A stretch of DNA of 7,022 nt from an uncultured Eubacteriales bacterium (lineage in GTDB: Bacteria > Bacillota > Clostridia > Peptostreptococcales > Anaerovoracaceae), in NCBI GenBank assembly GCA_902766915.1, contig CACXFN010000092.1, positions 1-7,022 on the forward strand. The letters are read 5' to 3'. The position numbers and the translations under genes are program-made. Each line of letters starts with the position of its first letter. Within the stretch, counting starts at the first letter, position 1. Below are positions 1-5,698 of the stretch, one piece after another. Below the pieces are notes generated by a model. That model saw only the letters and a list, made by a program, of their open reading frames with translations, searched no databases and was not told where the DNA came from.

Positions 1-226
1 CCTCTCCTTTAAAGAGGATTCTTCCTCCTGTTATTTTTCCTGTATCCGCCAGAATCTGCATGATGGAATATGCAGTTACGGATTTTCCGGAACCGGATTC
101 TCCTACAATACCAAGAATCTCTCCTGGATCCAAATCGAAGTTAACCCCATTTACCGCCTGGACTTCTCCTGCCTCTGTAAAGAATGAAGTGTGGAGGTCT
201 TGGACGCTTAATAGTTTTTCACTCAT
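1..226 (-). CDS. oppD: Oligopeptide/dipeptide ABC transporter ATP-binding protein, OppD/DppD type (N-terminal part; runs off the window)
   Basis: Cytoplasmic ATPase subunit of the peptide importer encoded just upstream, where it would hydrolyse ATP to drive uptake through OppB/OppC. Only the first 75 residues are present; the gene continues past position 1. It begins MSEKLLSVQDLHTSF, the usual start of OppD/DppD ATPases (a beta strand followed by a conserved 'vqDL' segment). A perfect Walker A motif, GESGSGKS, lies at residues 42-49 after the typical strand EILGIVG. The later ABC signature, Walker B and C-terminal oligopeptide domain fall outside the window. The ATG at 224-226 is chosen because an ideal TAAGGAGGTT ribosome binding site lies just upstream. 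It is the fourth gene of the opp operon, 11 bp after oppC. OppD rather than OppF is inferred from gene order and the N-terminal sequence. Confidence 0.93.
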   Translation of the reverse strand, partial: MSEKLLSVQDLHTSFFTEAGEVQAVNGVNFDLDPGEILGIVGESGSGKSVTAYSIMQILADTGKITGGRILFKGE

Positions 227-230
227 CTCA

Positions 231-240
231 AACCTCCTTA
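231..240 (-). promoter_or_regulatory. oppD ribosome binding site containing the oppC stop codon
   Basis: On the minus strand this reads TAAGGAGGTT, a near-perfect match to the anti-Shine-Dalgarno sequence, 4 nt before the oppD ATG. Its first three bases are the TAA stop codon of oppC (238-240). Ribosomes finishing oppC therefore end on the oppD initiation site, which fits translational coupling of permease and ATPase. The coupling is inferred from the arrangement. Confidence 0.85.
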
Positions 241-1350
241 TTTCTTCAGCTTAGGATCGAAGGCATCTCTCATGCCGTCGCCCAAAAGATTCAGACTTAA
301 AACAATAAGGCAAATAACTATAGCAGGGAATACCAGCTTATATGGATAGCTCTGAAGCCCCTCACGAGCAGCATTTGCCAGAGATCCCAATGAAGGCATG
401 GGGGCACGTACACCGATTCCGATAAAGCTAAGGAAGCTTTCCGTAAATATAGCGGAAGGAATCTGAAGTGCAGTAGAGATTATGATTACCGACAAACAGT
501 TAGGAAGTATATGCTTCCTGATTATTCTGGATGGGCTGGCCCCTATGGATTTAGCCGCCAGGATGTATTCGTTTTCCTTTATGGATAGAATCTGACCACG
601 AATTAGTCTGGACATACCTACCCAGTAAAGCATTCCGAATACAATGAAGAGACTCACCATATTGCTTCCCAATCTGGCTCCTATACTTCCCGATTTAAAC
701 TGAAGAACCTCATTTAGAACCACAGAAAGCAGGATAATCATAAGCATGTCCGGAAGCGAATAGATGATATCAACTATTCGCATCATTATCAGGTCGACTT
801 TTCCTCCCATATACCCCGATATACTGCCGTATAGCATACCTATTATCAAAACGATGATGGATGCAAAGAAACCAATGAACAAGGAAATCCTGGTGCCGTA
901 GACCACACGAATAAAATAGTCTCGACATTGTTCGTCGGTTCCAAAGATGTGAGGGAATCTTTCACCTCCCTCATCAATGAATTTTTGCTCCATCTTACTA
1001 TATGTGAAGGGGGCTAGATTCTTTGCTCCCTTATCACGTATTCCGTTCACAGAAAGAATCTCCTCATATTTGTAAGGAACAACCATGGGAGCAAAGATGA
1101 TGGTAAGGAGTATTACCGAAAGAAGGATAATACTAAGTACAGCAAGTGGATTCTTCATGAGCTTTCTCATACCATCCTTAAAGAAGGTTGTACTTTCACT
1201 CATTACGTCCTGCTGACGTTTTTCATCATCTGTAGCCTTTTCAAAGGATTCCTTTGAAAACTTGCTTAAATCCAACTGCATGGAGAGAGGATTCTTCTTT
1301 GGTAAATCTGCATTTAATTCTGCATTCAGGTTTTTGTTTTCGCTAGACAT
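238..1350 (-). CDS. oppC: Oligopeptide ABC transporter permease, OppC/DppC type, with a long N-terminal extension
   Basis: Inner-membrane permease that pairs with OppB to form the peptide channel (370 aa, BPD_transp_1 fold). The cytoplasmic EAA loop that contacts the ATPases is clear at about residues 261-284 (EYILAAKSIGA, then KHILPN). Predicted membrane segments lie at about 68-91, 150-178, 188-215, 228-247, 285-305 and 338-358. The OppC-specific region after the first helix is present (HIFGTDEQCRDYF at 134-146), as is the ESFLSFIGIGV segment at 304-314. Most OppC proteins are about 300 aa; the extra length here is mainly a polar, charged N-terminus of about 60 residues before the usual 'NPLAVLS' helix. 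The canonical GTDxxGRD motif has Cys142 where Gly is usual. A GGAGGAGGGG ribosome binding site at 1356-1365 supports the ATG at 1348-1350. It follows oppB by 15 bp in the same operon. Confidence 0.95.
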   Translation of the reverse strand: MSSENKNLNAELNADLPKKNPLSMQLDLSKFSKESFEKATDDEKRQQDVMSESTTFFKDGMRKLMKNPLAVLSIILLSVILLTIIFAPMVVPYKYEEILSVNGIRDKGAKNLAPFTYSKMEQKFIDEGGERFPHIFGTDEQCRDYFIRVVYGTRISLFIGFFASIIVLIIGMLYGSISGYMGGKVDLIMMRIVDIIYSLPDMLMIILLSVVLNEVLQFKSGSIGARLGSNMVSLFIVFGMLYWVGMSRLIRGQILSIKENEYILAAKSIGASPSRIIRKHILPNCLSVIIISTALQIPSAIFTESFLSFIGIGVRAPMPSLGSLANAAREGLQSYPYKLVFPAIVICLIVLSLNLLGDGMRDAFDPKLKK

Positions 1351-1365
1351 GATATCCCCTCCTCC

Positions 1366-2277
1366 CTAGTCATATTTGATTCTCGGGTCAACCAATTTAT
1401 ACAGCAAATCGCATATGAGATTTGCTATAACCATCAGCGTCGCCAAGAATATGGTTGTAGCCATAATTAGTGTATAGTCACGGTTGGTTATTCCGCTTAC
1501 GAATTTACTTCCCAGTCCACCAACAGTGAAGATGGTTTCTATAACCATGGATCCTGTGATGATGTAGGCAATCTGAGGACCCGCATATGTAATAACCGGA
1601 ATAAGTGAATTTCTAAGGGCATGTTTGAATATCATTTTGAACTTGGATACACCCTTTGCCTTGGCAGTTCTGATATAGTCCTGAGAAAGAGCATCCAGCA
1701 TGCTGGTCTTGGAAAGTCTGGTGATATATGCCATAGGATATGCTGAAAGGGCCAATACCGGCAGGAAATAGCTGTGACTGTTTGCCGACCAAACCGGAAT
1801 CCATTTAAGCTGGATACAGAACACCAAAAGGAGTAAGGTACCCAGGATAAAGCTCGGCACCGCGGTGAATAGTGTTGAGAAAAATACAATAAGCCTATCC
1901 GGCAGTTTGTTCCTCATAAGGGCAGCTGTACTTCCAAATACAGTGCCAAGGCACAACGCCACAATCATGGCCGAAAGCCCCAGTCTGGCGGAAATGGGGA
2001 ATGATTCTCCGATAATCGCTTTAATCTCACGACCGTTTTTCAGCGATACACCAAAATCCCCGTGAAGAACATTCTTCATATAGAGAATGAACTGTTGTCC
2101 TACGGGTTTGTCCAGATTGTATCTGGCATTTAGTGCTTCGATGGTCGCCTGGCTCAGCGCCTTTTCTTTGTTGAATGGTCCACCGGGAACGGCATGCATC
2201 AGGAAAAATGTAATTGCACAGATGATGAACACCGTCAAGATGGCAAGAATCACACGTTTGATAATGTATTTGCCCAT
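1366..2277 (-). CDS. oppB: Oligopeptide ABC transporter permease, OppB/DppB type
   Basis: First permease subunit of the peptide importer (303 aa, a normal length for OppB/DppB), in the cytoplasmic membrane with OppC. It starts with the typical MGKYIIKRVILAILTVF helix (about 5-29). The family's 'F-x-x-HAVPGGPF' segment follows at 25-35 and the YNLDKPVGQQF motif at 53-63. The EAA loop is at about 200-226 (DYIRTAKAKGV, then KHALRNSLIP), and the protein ends in the usual VDPRIKYD tail. Further membrane helices are seen at about 99-121, 131-158, 228-250 and 272-295. An AGGAG at 2285-2289 precedes the ATG at 2275-2277. The gap after oppA is 20 bp. The stop codon (1366-1368) directly abuts the oppC ribosome binding site. 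No defects are visible. Confidence 0.95.
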   Translation of the reverse strand: MGKYIIKRVILAILTVFIICAITFFLMHAVPGGPFNKEKALSQATIEALNARYNLDKPVGQQFILYMKNVLHGDFGVSLKNGREIKAIIGESFPISARLGLSAMIVALCLGTVFGSTAALMRNKLPDRLIVFFSTLFTAVPSFILGTLLLLVFCIQLKWIPVWSANSHSYFLPVLALSAYPMAYITRLSKTSMLDALSQDYIRTAKAKGVSKFKMIFKHALRNSLIPVITYAGPQIAYIITGSMVIETIFTVGGLGSKFVSGITNRDYTLIMATTIFLATLMVIANLICDLLYKLVDPRIKYD

Positions 2278-2297
2278 AATTCATCTCCTATCCTTTA

Positions 2298-4160
2298 TTA
2301 GTTGATGGTTGAATACATGAAATACTTGTAGCCCAAGGGATTCGAATAGAATCCATCCATGCTCTGATTGATCATATAGGTGTCTGTGTAGTAGAAAATA
2401 GGACAAATGCATCCGGTGCTCATTAGCATATCTTCTGCTTTGTGCATCAATGCATAGCGCTTCTCGGTGTCCTTTTCATTGTTGATTTTGGATATGATTA
2501 CGTCGTATGTCTCTGCCCAGGTACCATTTTCAACGACATTCTCATAACCCAAATCGGTAAGGTCCATACTATAGGCTTTTGTTTCATTATTTGCACCATT
2601 TCCGTATTGAACAAAATTATTCCCTGAGGAAGTTGTCCACATATCCAGGAAACAGATTGGGTCATTATAATCTGCAAACCAGCCATTTCTCGCAATTGTA
2701 AATTCCCCATTCCTTCTTGCCTGGAGGAAGGAAGACCATTCCTGCTCCTCTACAATCATGCTTATTCCGTATTCTGCCAGAACAGACTGCATGTATTCTC
2801 CTATGGCCTTATGTCCATTTGAGGTGTTGTATAGATACCTGATATTCGGGAAGTCTTTAAACATTCCTGTTGTTTCATCGAAATCGTAGTATTTCTTCAA
2901 TGTTTCTACAGCATCATTGCGATTGCTTTCCAATGCTCCCACAGAAGTATTATAGTATCCTATGTAGCTGTTGCCACTTTCTTTATTTGCATTCTTATAG
3001 AATTCATTTCCGTCCACATCCGTCATACCCATTGCAACCAATGAAGCAGCAGGTACCTGCCCCGCCTGACCAATGGCATCTACAATATAATGTCTGTCGT
3101 ACAACAGGTTAATGGCTTTTCTAATCTCTTCCCTAGCCTTTTCTGCGTCTGCACCCTCTAATCCGCTGTTGGCTGGAAGCAGGTCTTGATTGATATTCCA
3201 GCAAACGAAGTACGTGCTCATCTCTCCTGCAACCTTGAATTCCTCAGGATATTCGGATTGCAGTATATTAATTTCGTTTGTGGGAACGTCATCTATTAAG
3301 GTCCAGGCACCGGATTTAAAATTGTCCACCATATCATTGGCATCCTCAGATAGATGGAATTCAATCTTTTCTGCCTTCATATTCGCAGCATCATAGAAAT
3401 CCGGATTCTTTTCAACTACTATAACGTCACCATGGTTCCAACCAATCATCTTGTAAGGTCCGTTGGAAACATAGGAATCCGCCTCTTTTGCCCAGTTTTC
3501 ATCCGAGGCCACATCCTCCCTTACAGGGAAGAAGGTCGGGAAAGCCAGGAGTTCATTCCAATACGAGACTTCCTTAGCCAGGGTTACTTCCAAGGTTTTG
3601 TCATCAATTGCTCGAATGTTTAATTCAGCGCTTGGATCCTCTTCATCATATCCATCAATGGCTTCAAACATGTAATAGTATGCACCACCGGTGGCAACAT
3701 TTCCTGCCCTCTTCCATGCATACACAAAGTCTTCTGCCTTTAGATCCTTTCCATCGGACCACTTTAAGCCATCTTTAAGTTTGTATGTAAATACCACGGT
3801 GCCATCTTCATTTACAACACCATTTACAAGTTCTTTAGCACAATCAGGAACGATTGAGAGTTTTCCGGAATCATCTTTTTGCCATTTGGCAAGACCTGAA
3901 AAGAGATGTGATAATATGCTTGCTCCGGATGCGGTGGAATTAAGTGCGGGATCAAGACTAACAGGTTCATCCCCGAGACATACGGGTATTAATCCGGCAG
4001 GAATCTCAACTTGCTCTATTTCCTCAGCAGCTTCCTCTACCTCTTCAGCCGCTGATGGTTCTGAATTTGCAGAGTTATCACTTCCGCCCGATGTTTTGCC
4101 ACATCCTGATAGAACAACCAAAAGGGCGAGAATCGTCACAAGTATCCGTGTTCGCTTCAT
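2298..4160 (-). CDS. oppA: Oligopeptide-binding lipoprotein, OppA/DppE type (SBP_bac_5 family)
   Basis: Extracellular substrate-binding protein that captures peptides and delivers them to OppB/OppC. With the start used here it is 620 aa. Residues 1-19 form a lipoprotein signal peptide (MKRTR, a hydrophobic core, then the lipobox L17-S-G-C20), so Cys20 should be lipidated and anchored to the outer face of the membrane. An acidic linker rich in Glu and Ala (about 34-52) follows. Family landmarks then appear: EPVSLDPALN (about 65-74), KDGLKWSDG, the AEDFVYAWKR segment, VSNGPYKMIGW and, late in the protein, RNGWFADYNDP. At 620 aa it is longer than a typical OppA of about 540-560. I chose the ATG at 4158-4160 because a GGGAG ribosome binding site lies 6 nt upstream; the in-frame ATG at 4178 would add MNREKR but has no such site. 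First gene of the opp operon. The exact peptide specificity cannot be read from the sequence. Confidence 0.93.
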   Translation of the reverse strand: MKRTRILVTILALLVVLSGCGKTSGGSDNSANSEPSAAEEVEEAAEEIEQVEIPAGLIPVCLGDEPVSLDPALNSTASGASILSHLFSGLAKWQKDDSGKLSIVPDCAKELVNGVVNEDGTVVFTYKLKDGLKWSDGKDLKAEDFVYAWKRAGNVATGGAYYYMFEAIDGYDEEDPSAELNIRAIDDKTLEVTLAKEVSYWNELLAFPTFFPVREDVASDENWAKEADSYVSNGPYKMIGWNHGDVIVVEKNPDFYDAANMKAEKIEFHLSEDANDMVDNFKSGAWTLIDDVPTNEINILQSEYPEEFKVAGEMSTYFVCWNINQDLLPANSGLEGADAEKAREEIRKAINLLYDRHYIVDAIGQAGQVPAASLVAMGMTDVDGNEFYKNANKESGNSYIGYYNTSVGALESNRNDAVETLKKYYDFDETTGMFKDFPNIRYLYNTSNGHKAIGEYMQSVLAEYGISMIVEEQEWSSFLQARRNGEFTIARNGWFADYNDPICFLDMWTTSSGNNFVQYGNGANNETKAYSMDLTDLGYENVVENGTWAETYDVIISKINNEKDTEKRYALMHKAEDMLMSTGCICPIFYYTDTYMINQSMDGFYSNPLGYKYFMYSTIN

Positions 4161-4166
4161 TCTTTT

Positions 4167-4171
4167 CTCCC
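4167..4171 (-). promoter_or_regulatory. oppA ribosome binding site that decides the start codon
   Basis: GGGAG on the minus strand, 6 nt before the ATG at 4158-4160. It lies inside the stretch that would be coding if the upstream ATG at 4176-4178 were used. That upstream ATG is preceded only by an A/T-rich run, so the downstream start is preferred. Confidence 0.7.
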
Positions 4172-4197
4172 TATTCATTTATATTTTTAAACTAATA

Positions 4198-4219
4198 AAG
4201 GGTTAAACAGATAACCCTT
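4198..4219. repeat. Inverted repeat (8-bp arms, 6-nt loop) in the presumed oppA leader
   Basis: AAGGGTTA (4198-4205) and TAACCCTT (4212-4219) are perfect reverse complements around a 6-base centre. The element lies about 20-40 nt downstream of the inferred oppA transcription start and about 40 bp before the oppA ATG. It could be an operator for a dimeric regulator, perhaps the neighbouring DeoR protein, or a small mRNA hairpin. On the minus strand it is followed by a mixed A/T run, not a clean T tract, so a strong intrinsic terminator is unlikely. The function is inferred only from position and symmetry. Confidence 0.55.
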
Positions 4220-4246
4220 ATGATTTCACAGATTTAACGCTTTATT

Positions 4247-4275
4247 ATGATACCGCAAAACCACATAAAAATCAA
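4247..4275 (-). promoter_or_regulatory. Candidate sigma-A promoter for the oppABCD operon
   Basis: On the minus strand there is TTGATT (4270-4275, 4 of 6 to TTGACA), a 17-bp spacer, then TATCAT (4247-4252, 5 of 6 to TATAAT). Transcription would start near 4240, giving a leader of about 80 nt before the oppA ATG that contains the 4198-4219 inverted repeat. Just upstream, the short repeat CAATATA occurs at 4273-4279 and 4286-4292 (13-bp period) and ATTGGCAAT is palindromic at 4281-4289. The call rests on hexamer match and spacing only. Confidence 0.5.
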
Positions 4276-4317
4276 TATAAATTGGCAATATATGTCATCT
4301 TGGCCCCTGTATTTAGG

Positions 4318-4327
4318 TTCTTAAGAA
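4318..4327. repeat. Perfect 10-bp palindrome between the divergent promoters
   Basis: TTCTTAAGAA is self-complementary and lies upstream of both inferred -35 elements: about 43 bp from the oppA -35 and about 48 bp from the regulator -35. It could be a regulator binding site. In AT-rich DNA a 10-bp palindrome can also arise by chance, so the functional claim is weak. Confidence 0.3.
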
Positions 4328-4346
4328 TTGCCTGAAACCATACTAT

Positions 4347-4390
4347 TTTTGTTGAATTAAGAGTGTAAGATTTTGTTGAATAATGTTGAT
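4347..4390. promoter_or_regulatory. Direct repeat TTTTGTTGAAT x2 (24-bp period) with a third partial copy; candidate DeoR operator
   Basis: TTTTGTTGAAT occurs exactly at 4347-4357 and again at 4371-4381. A shorter related GTTGAT follows at 4385-4390. The second copy overlaps the proposed -35 (4376-4381) of the regulator gene, where a bound repressor would block transcription. DeoR-family repressors often bind T-rich repeated sites near their own promoters, so autoregulation is a reasonable inference. Binding by this particular protein is not shown by sequence alone. Confidence 0.5.
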
Positions 4391-4404
4391 TATTATAGTA
4401 TAAA
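4376..4404 (+). promoter_or_regulatory. Candidate sigma-A promoter for the DeoR-family regulator
   Basis: TTGAAT (4376-4381, 4 of 6 to the -35 consensus), a 17-bp spacer and TATAAA (4399-4404, 5 of 6 to the -10 consensus). Transcription would start near 4411, about 27 nt before the ATG. A second, overlapping option uses TTGATT (4386-4391) with TATAAA (4410-4415) at 18-bp spacing; it exists because the -10 region is tandemly duplicated. Confidence 0.55.
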
Positions 4405-4418
4405 TAAAGTATAAATAA
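4397..4418. repeat. 11-bp tandem duplication AGTATAAATAA x2 over the -10 region
   Basis: AGTATAAATAA at 4397-4407 is repeated exactly at 4408-4418. Each copy carries a TATAAA -10-like hexamer, one helical turn apart. It lies directly upstream of the AGGAG ribosome binding site (4423-4427) of the regulator gene. Confidence 0.6.
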
Positions 4419-4437
4419 TAGTAGGAGACGAACCATT

Positions 4438-5214
4438 ATGAAACAGGTCAGAATTCAAGAAATTGTAGACTTGATAACTAAGGAAGGTTATGTGTCTACA
4501 GATGCACTTGCATCACATTTTAAAGTTTCGCCTCAAACCATTCGAAGGGATTTGGAGATTCTTGACCAGCAAGGCATAGTTGTCAAGATGTATGGTGGCG
4601 CCACCTTGGTTAATAATGACCCTGTAAAGGGAGGCAGCGATTTATCCTTCTTTAGTTTCACCCCATCCGCCGATAATCTGGAAGAAAAATCAGCTATCGT
4701 TAAGAAATCCATGGATTTCATACAGGACGGGAACACCATTGCTCTGGATATCGGTTCTACAACCAGACTCATGGGACAAGAACTAAGCCGTAAGAACAAT
4801 TTAGTTATCATAACTAAGGATATGCTTCTGGCTACCGCCCTGCACAATCATCCAACCAATAGAGTTTATTTGCTTGGTGGATTCATAGGTGCAAGCGGCT
4901 GTACTTCAGGAGAGTTCATCGCTGAGTTCCTGGAAAACGTATCCCGAATCGATGTGTTCTTTATGAGCACTGACGGTGTAACCGTTAACGAAGGATTCAC
5001 CAACAACTATGCAGGAGTAGAAGCCTATCGTTCACTTCTATTGCCACTGGCAATGAAGAGAGTTGCTCTGGCCGATCACACGAAGATTGGAAAAATCGGA
5101 TTCTACAGAACCTGCGGTCTCACGGATGTGGACCACATCATAACAGACTCCAAGGTCAATCCCAACGACGTCAAAGAAATACGAGAAGCTGGCGCAGATA
5201 TAATAGTCGCTTAA
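4438..5214 (+). CDS. DeoR/GlpR-family transcriptional regulator
   Basis: A 258-aa cytoplasmic DNA-binding protein of normal DeoR-family length. Residues 1-55 form the N-terminal winged helix-turn-helix: RIQEIVDLI, then ALASHFKVSPQTIRRDL at about 24-39 with the family recognition helix TIRRDL, closing with MYGGA (51-55), where HGGA is more usual. The C-terminal DeoRC sensor domain (about 85-240) has the family landmarks DIGSTT (104-109), the VIITKDM strand (123-129), the LLGGF loop (145-149), the TDG/EGFT segment (178-188) and LADHTKIGK (211-219). In characterised members this domain binds a phosphorylated sugar, which relieves repression. The ATG at 4438 has AGGAG 10 nt upstream. It is divergent from the opp operon and not beside any sugar kinase or PTS gene here, so its effector and targets are unknown. 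Repression of itself and possibly of opp is inferred from the repeats in the shared intergenic region. Confidence 0.93.
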   Translation: MKQVRIQEIVDLITKEGYVSTDALASHFKVSPQTIRRDLEILDQQGIVVKMYGGATLVNNDPVKGGSDLSFFSFTPSADNLEEKSAIVKKSMDFIQDGNTIALDIGSTTRLMGQELSRKNNLVIITKDMLLATALHNHPTNRVYLLGGFIGASGCTSGEFIAEFLENVSRIDVFFMSTDGVTVNEGFTNNYAGVEAYRSLLLPLAMKRVALADHTKIGKIGFYRTCGLTDVDHIITDSKVNPNDVKEIREAGADIIVA

Positions 5215-5245
5215 TCGCCACCCTCGAATCAACGTATAATACTAT

Positions 5246-5281
5246 GCAAACTATTTTTCTAGCTTTGCTTGTGTTTTTCTC
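5246..5281 (+). terminator. Weak hairpin plus T-rich tract after the DeoR-family gene (possible terminator)
   Basis: GCAAA-CTA (5246-5253) can pair with TAG-C-TTTGC (5260-5268), leaving one bulged base and a T-rich loop. It is followed on the plus strand by TTGTGTTTTTCTC. The stem is AT-rich and the element overlaps the 3' end of the convergent thioesterase gene, so it is a marginal terminator. No stronger terminator is seen in the 36 bp between the two convergent genes. Confidence 0.25.
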
Positions 5282-5643
5282 ATGAATTTTTCATTGTCTA
5301 TAATAAAGCGCTGATGTGTTCCTTCCCCAATTGGACCCACTTCATCGAAAGTTTTTAGGCTGAAAACCATTCGCTTACCATCCACCTCAATAAGTTCAGA
5401 TTCACACCAAACCTTCATACCTACGGGAGTTGCAGCCGTATGTTTGATTTCTATGGATATTCCGACGGTTCCCTGACCATCCTCCAGGAATTCTTCCACT
5501 GATGTATGGCAGGTTTCCTCCATTAAGGCTATCATATACGGAGTTCCATAAACCTCCAACAATCCGCTTCCTACGGCAGCTGCAGTTAACTCCTTAGTTA
5601 CAACATATTCCTTTTTCCCTTTGATTCCTACTTCAATTCCCAT
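5251..5643 (-). CDS. Small hot-dog thioesterase, fluoroacetyl-CoA thioesterase (FlK)-like
   Basis: A 130-aa cytoplasmic single-domain hot-dog protein that would hydrolyse an acyl-CoA thioester. The pattern GTPYMIALMEETC (33-45), followed by IEIKHTAATPVG (64-75), then GEGTHQRFIID, is that of the FlK-like thioesterases. Thr34, Glu42 and His68 match the FlK catalytic triad Thr42/Glu50/His76, with the same spacings of 8 and 26 residues, so the enzyme looks intact. FlK itself removes fluoroacetyl-CoA in a fluoroacetate producer; clostridial relatives are common and their substrates are mostly unknown, so a fluoroacetate role is not claimed. The ATG at 5641-5643 has an AGGAG at 5655-5659. It lies 55 bp after the cation transporter gene on the same strand with no clear promoter or terminator between them, so co-transcription is likely. 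It converges on the DeoR-family gene with a 36-bp gap. Confidence 0.85.
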   Translation of the reverse strand: MGIEVGIKGKKEYVVTKELTAAAVGSGLLEVYGTPYMIALMEETCHTSVEEFLEDGQGTVGISIEIKHTAATPVGMKVWCESELIEVDGKRMVFSLKTFDEVGPIGEGTHQRFIIDNEKFMRKTQAKLEK

Positions 5644-5698
5644 AATCTGAAACTCTCCTATTTACTTTTACTTATTCACTTAAAATAATACATTACCA

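Noticed and set aside
60..254. A 64-codon plus-strand frame at the left edge
   Set aside because: It is antisense to the OppD Walker A region and the oppC stop; the minus-strand reading gives a clear ATPase N-terminus.
3691..4206. A 171-codon open frame on the plus strand opposite oppA
   Set aside because: It is fully antisense to a clear OppA coding region, has Ser/Pro/Thr-rich low-complexity translation typical of a shadow frame, and shows no family resemblance.
4207..4233. ACAGAT repeated at a 21-bp interval in the oppA leader
   Set aside because: A six-base match with poor flanking similarity; the spacing of two helical turns is suggestive but not enough to call a site.
5662..5681. Short tandem AAGTAA-like units ahead of the thioesterase gene (minus strand)
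   Set aside because: Three imperfect 6-8 bp units in AT-rich DNA; too short to separate from chance and without a clear role.
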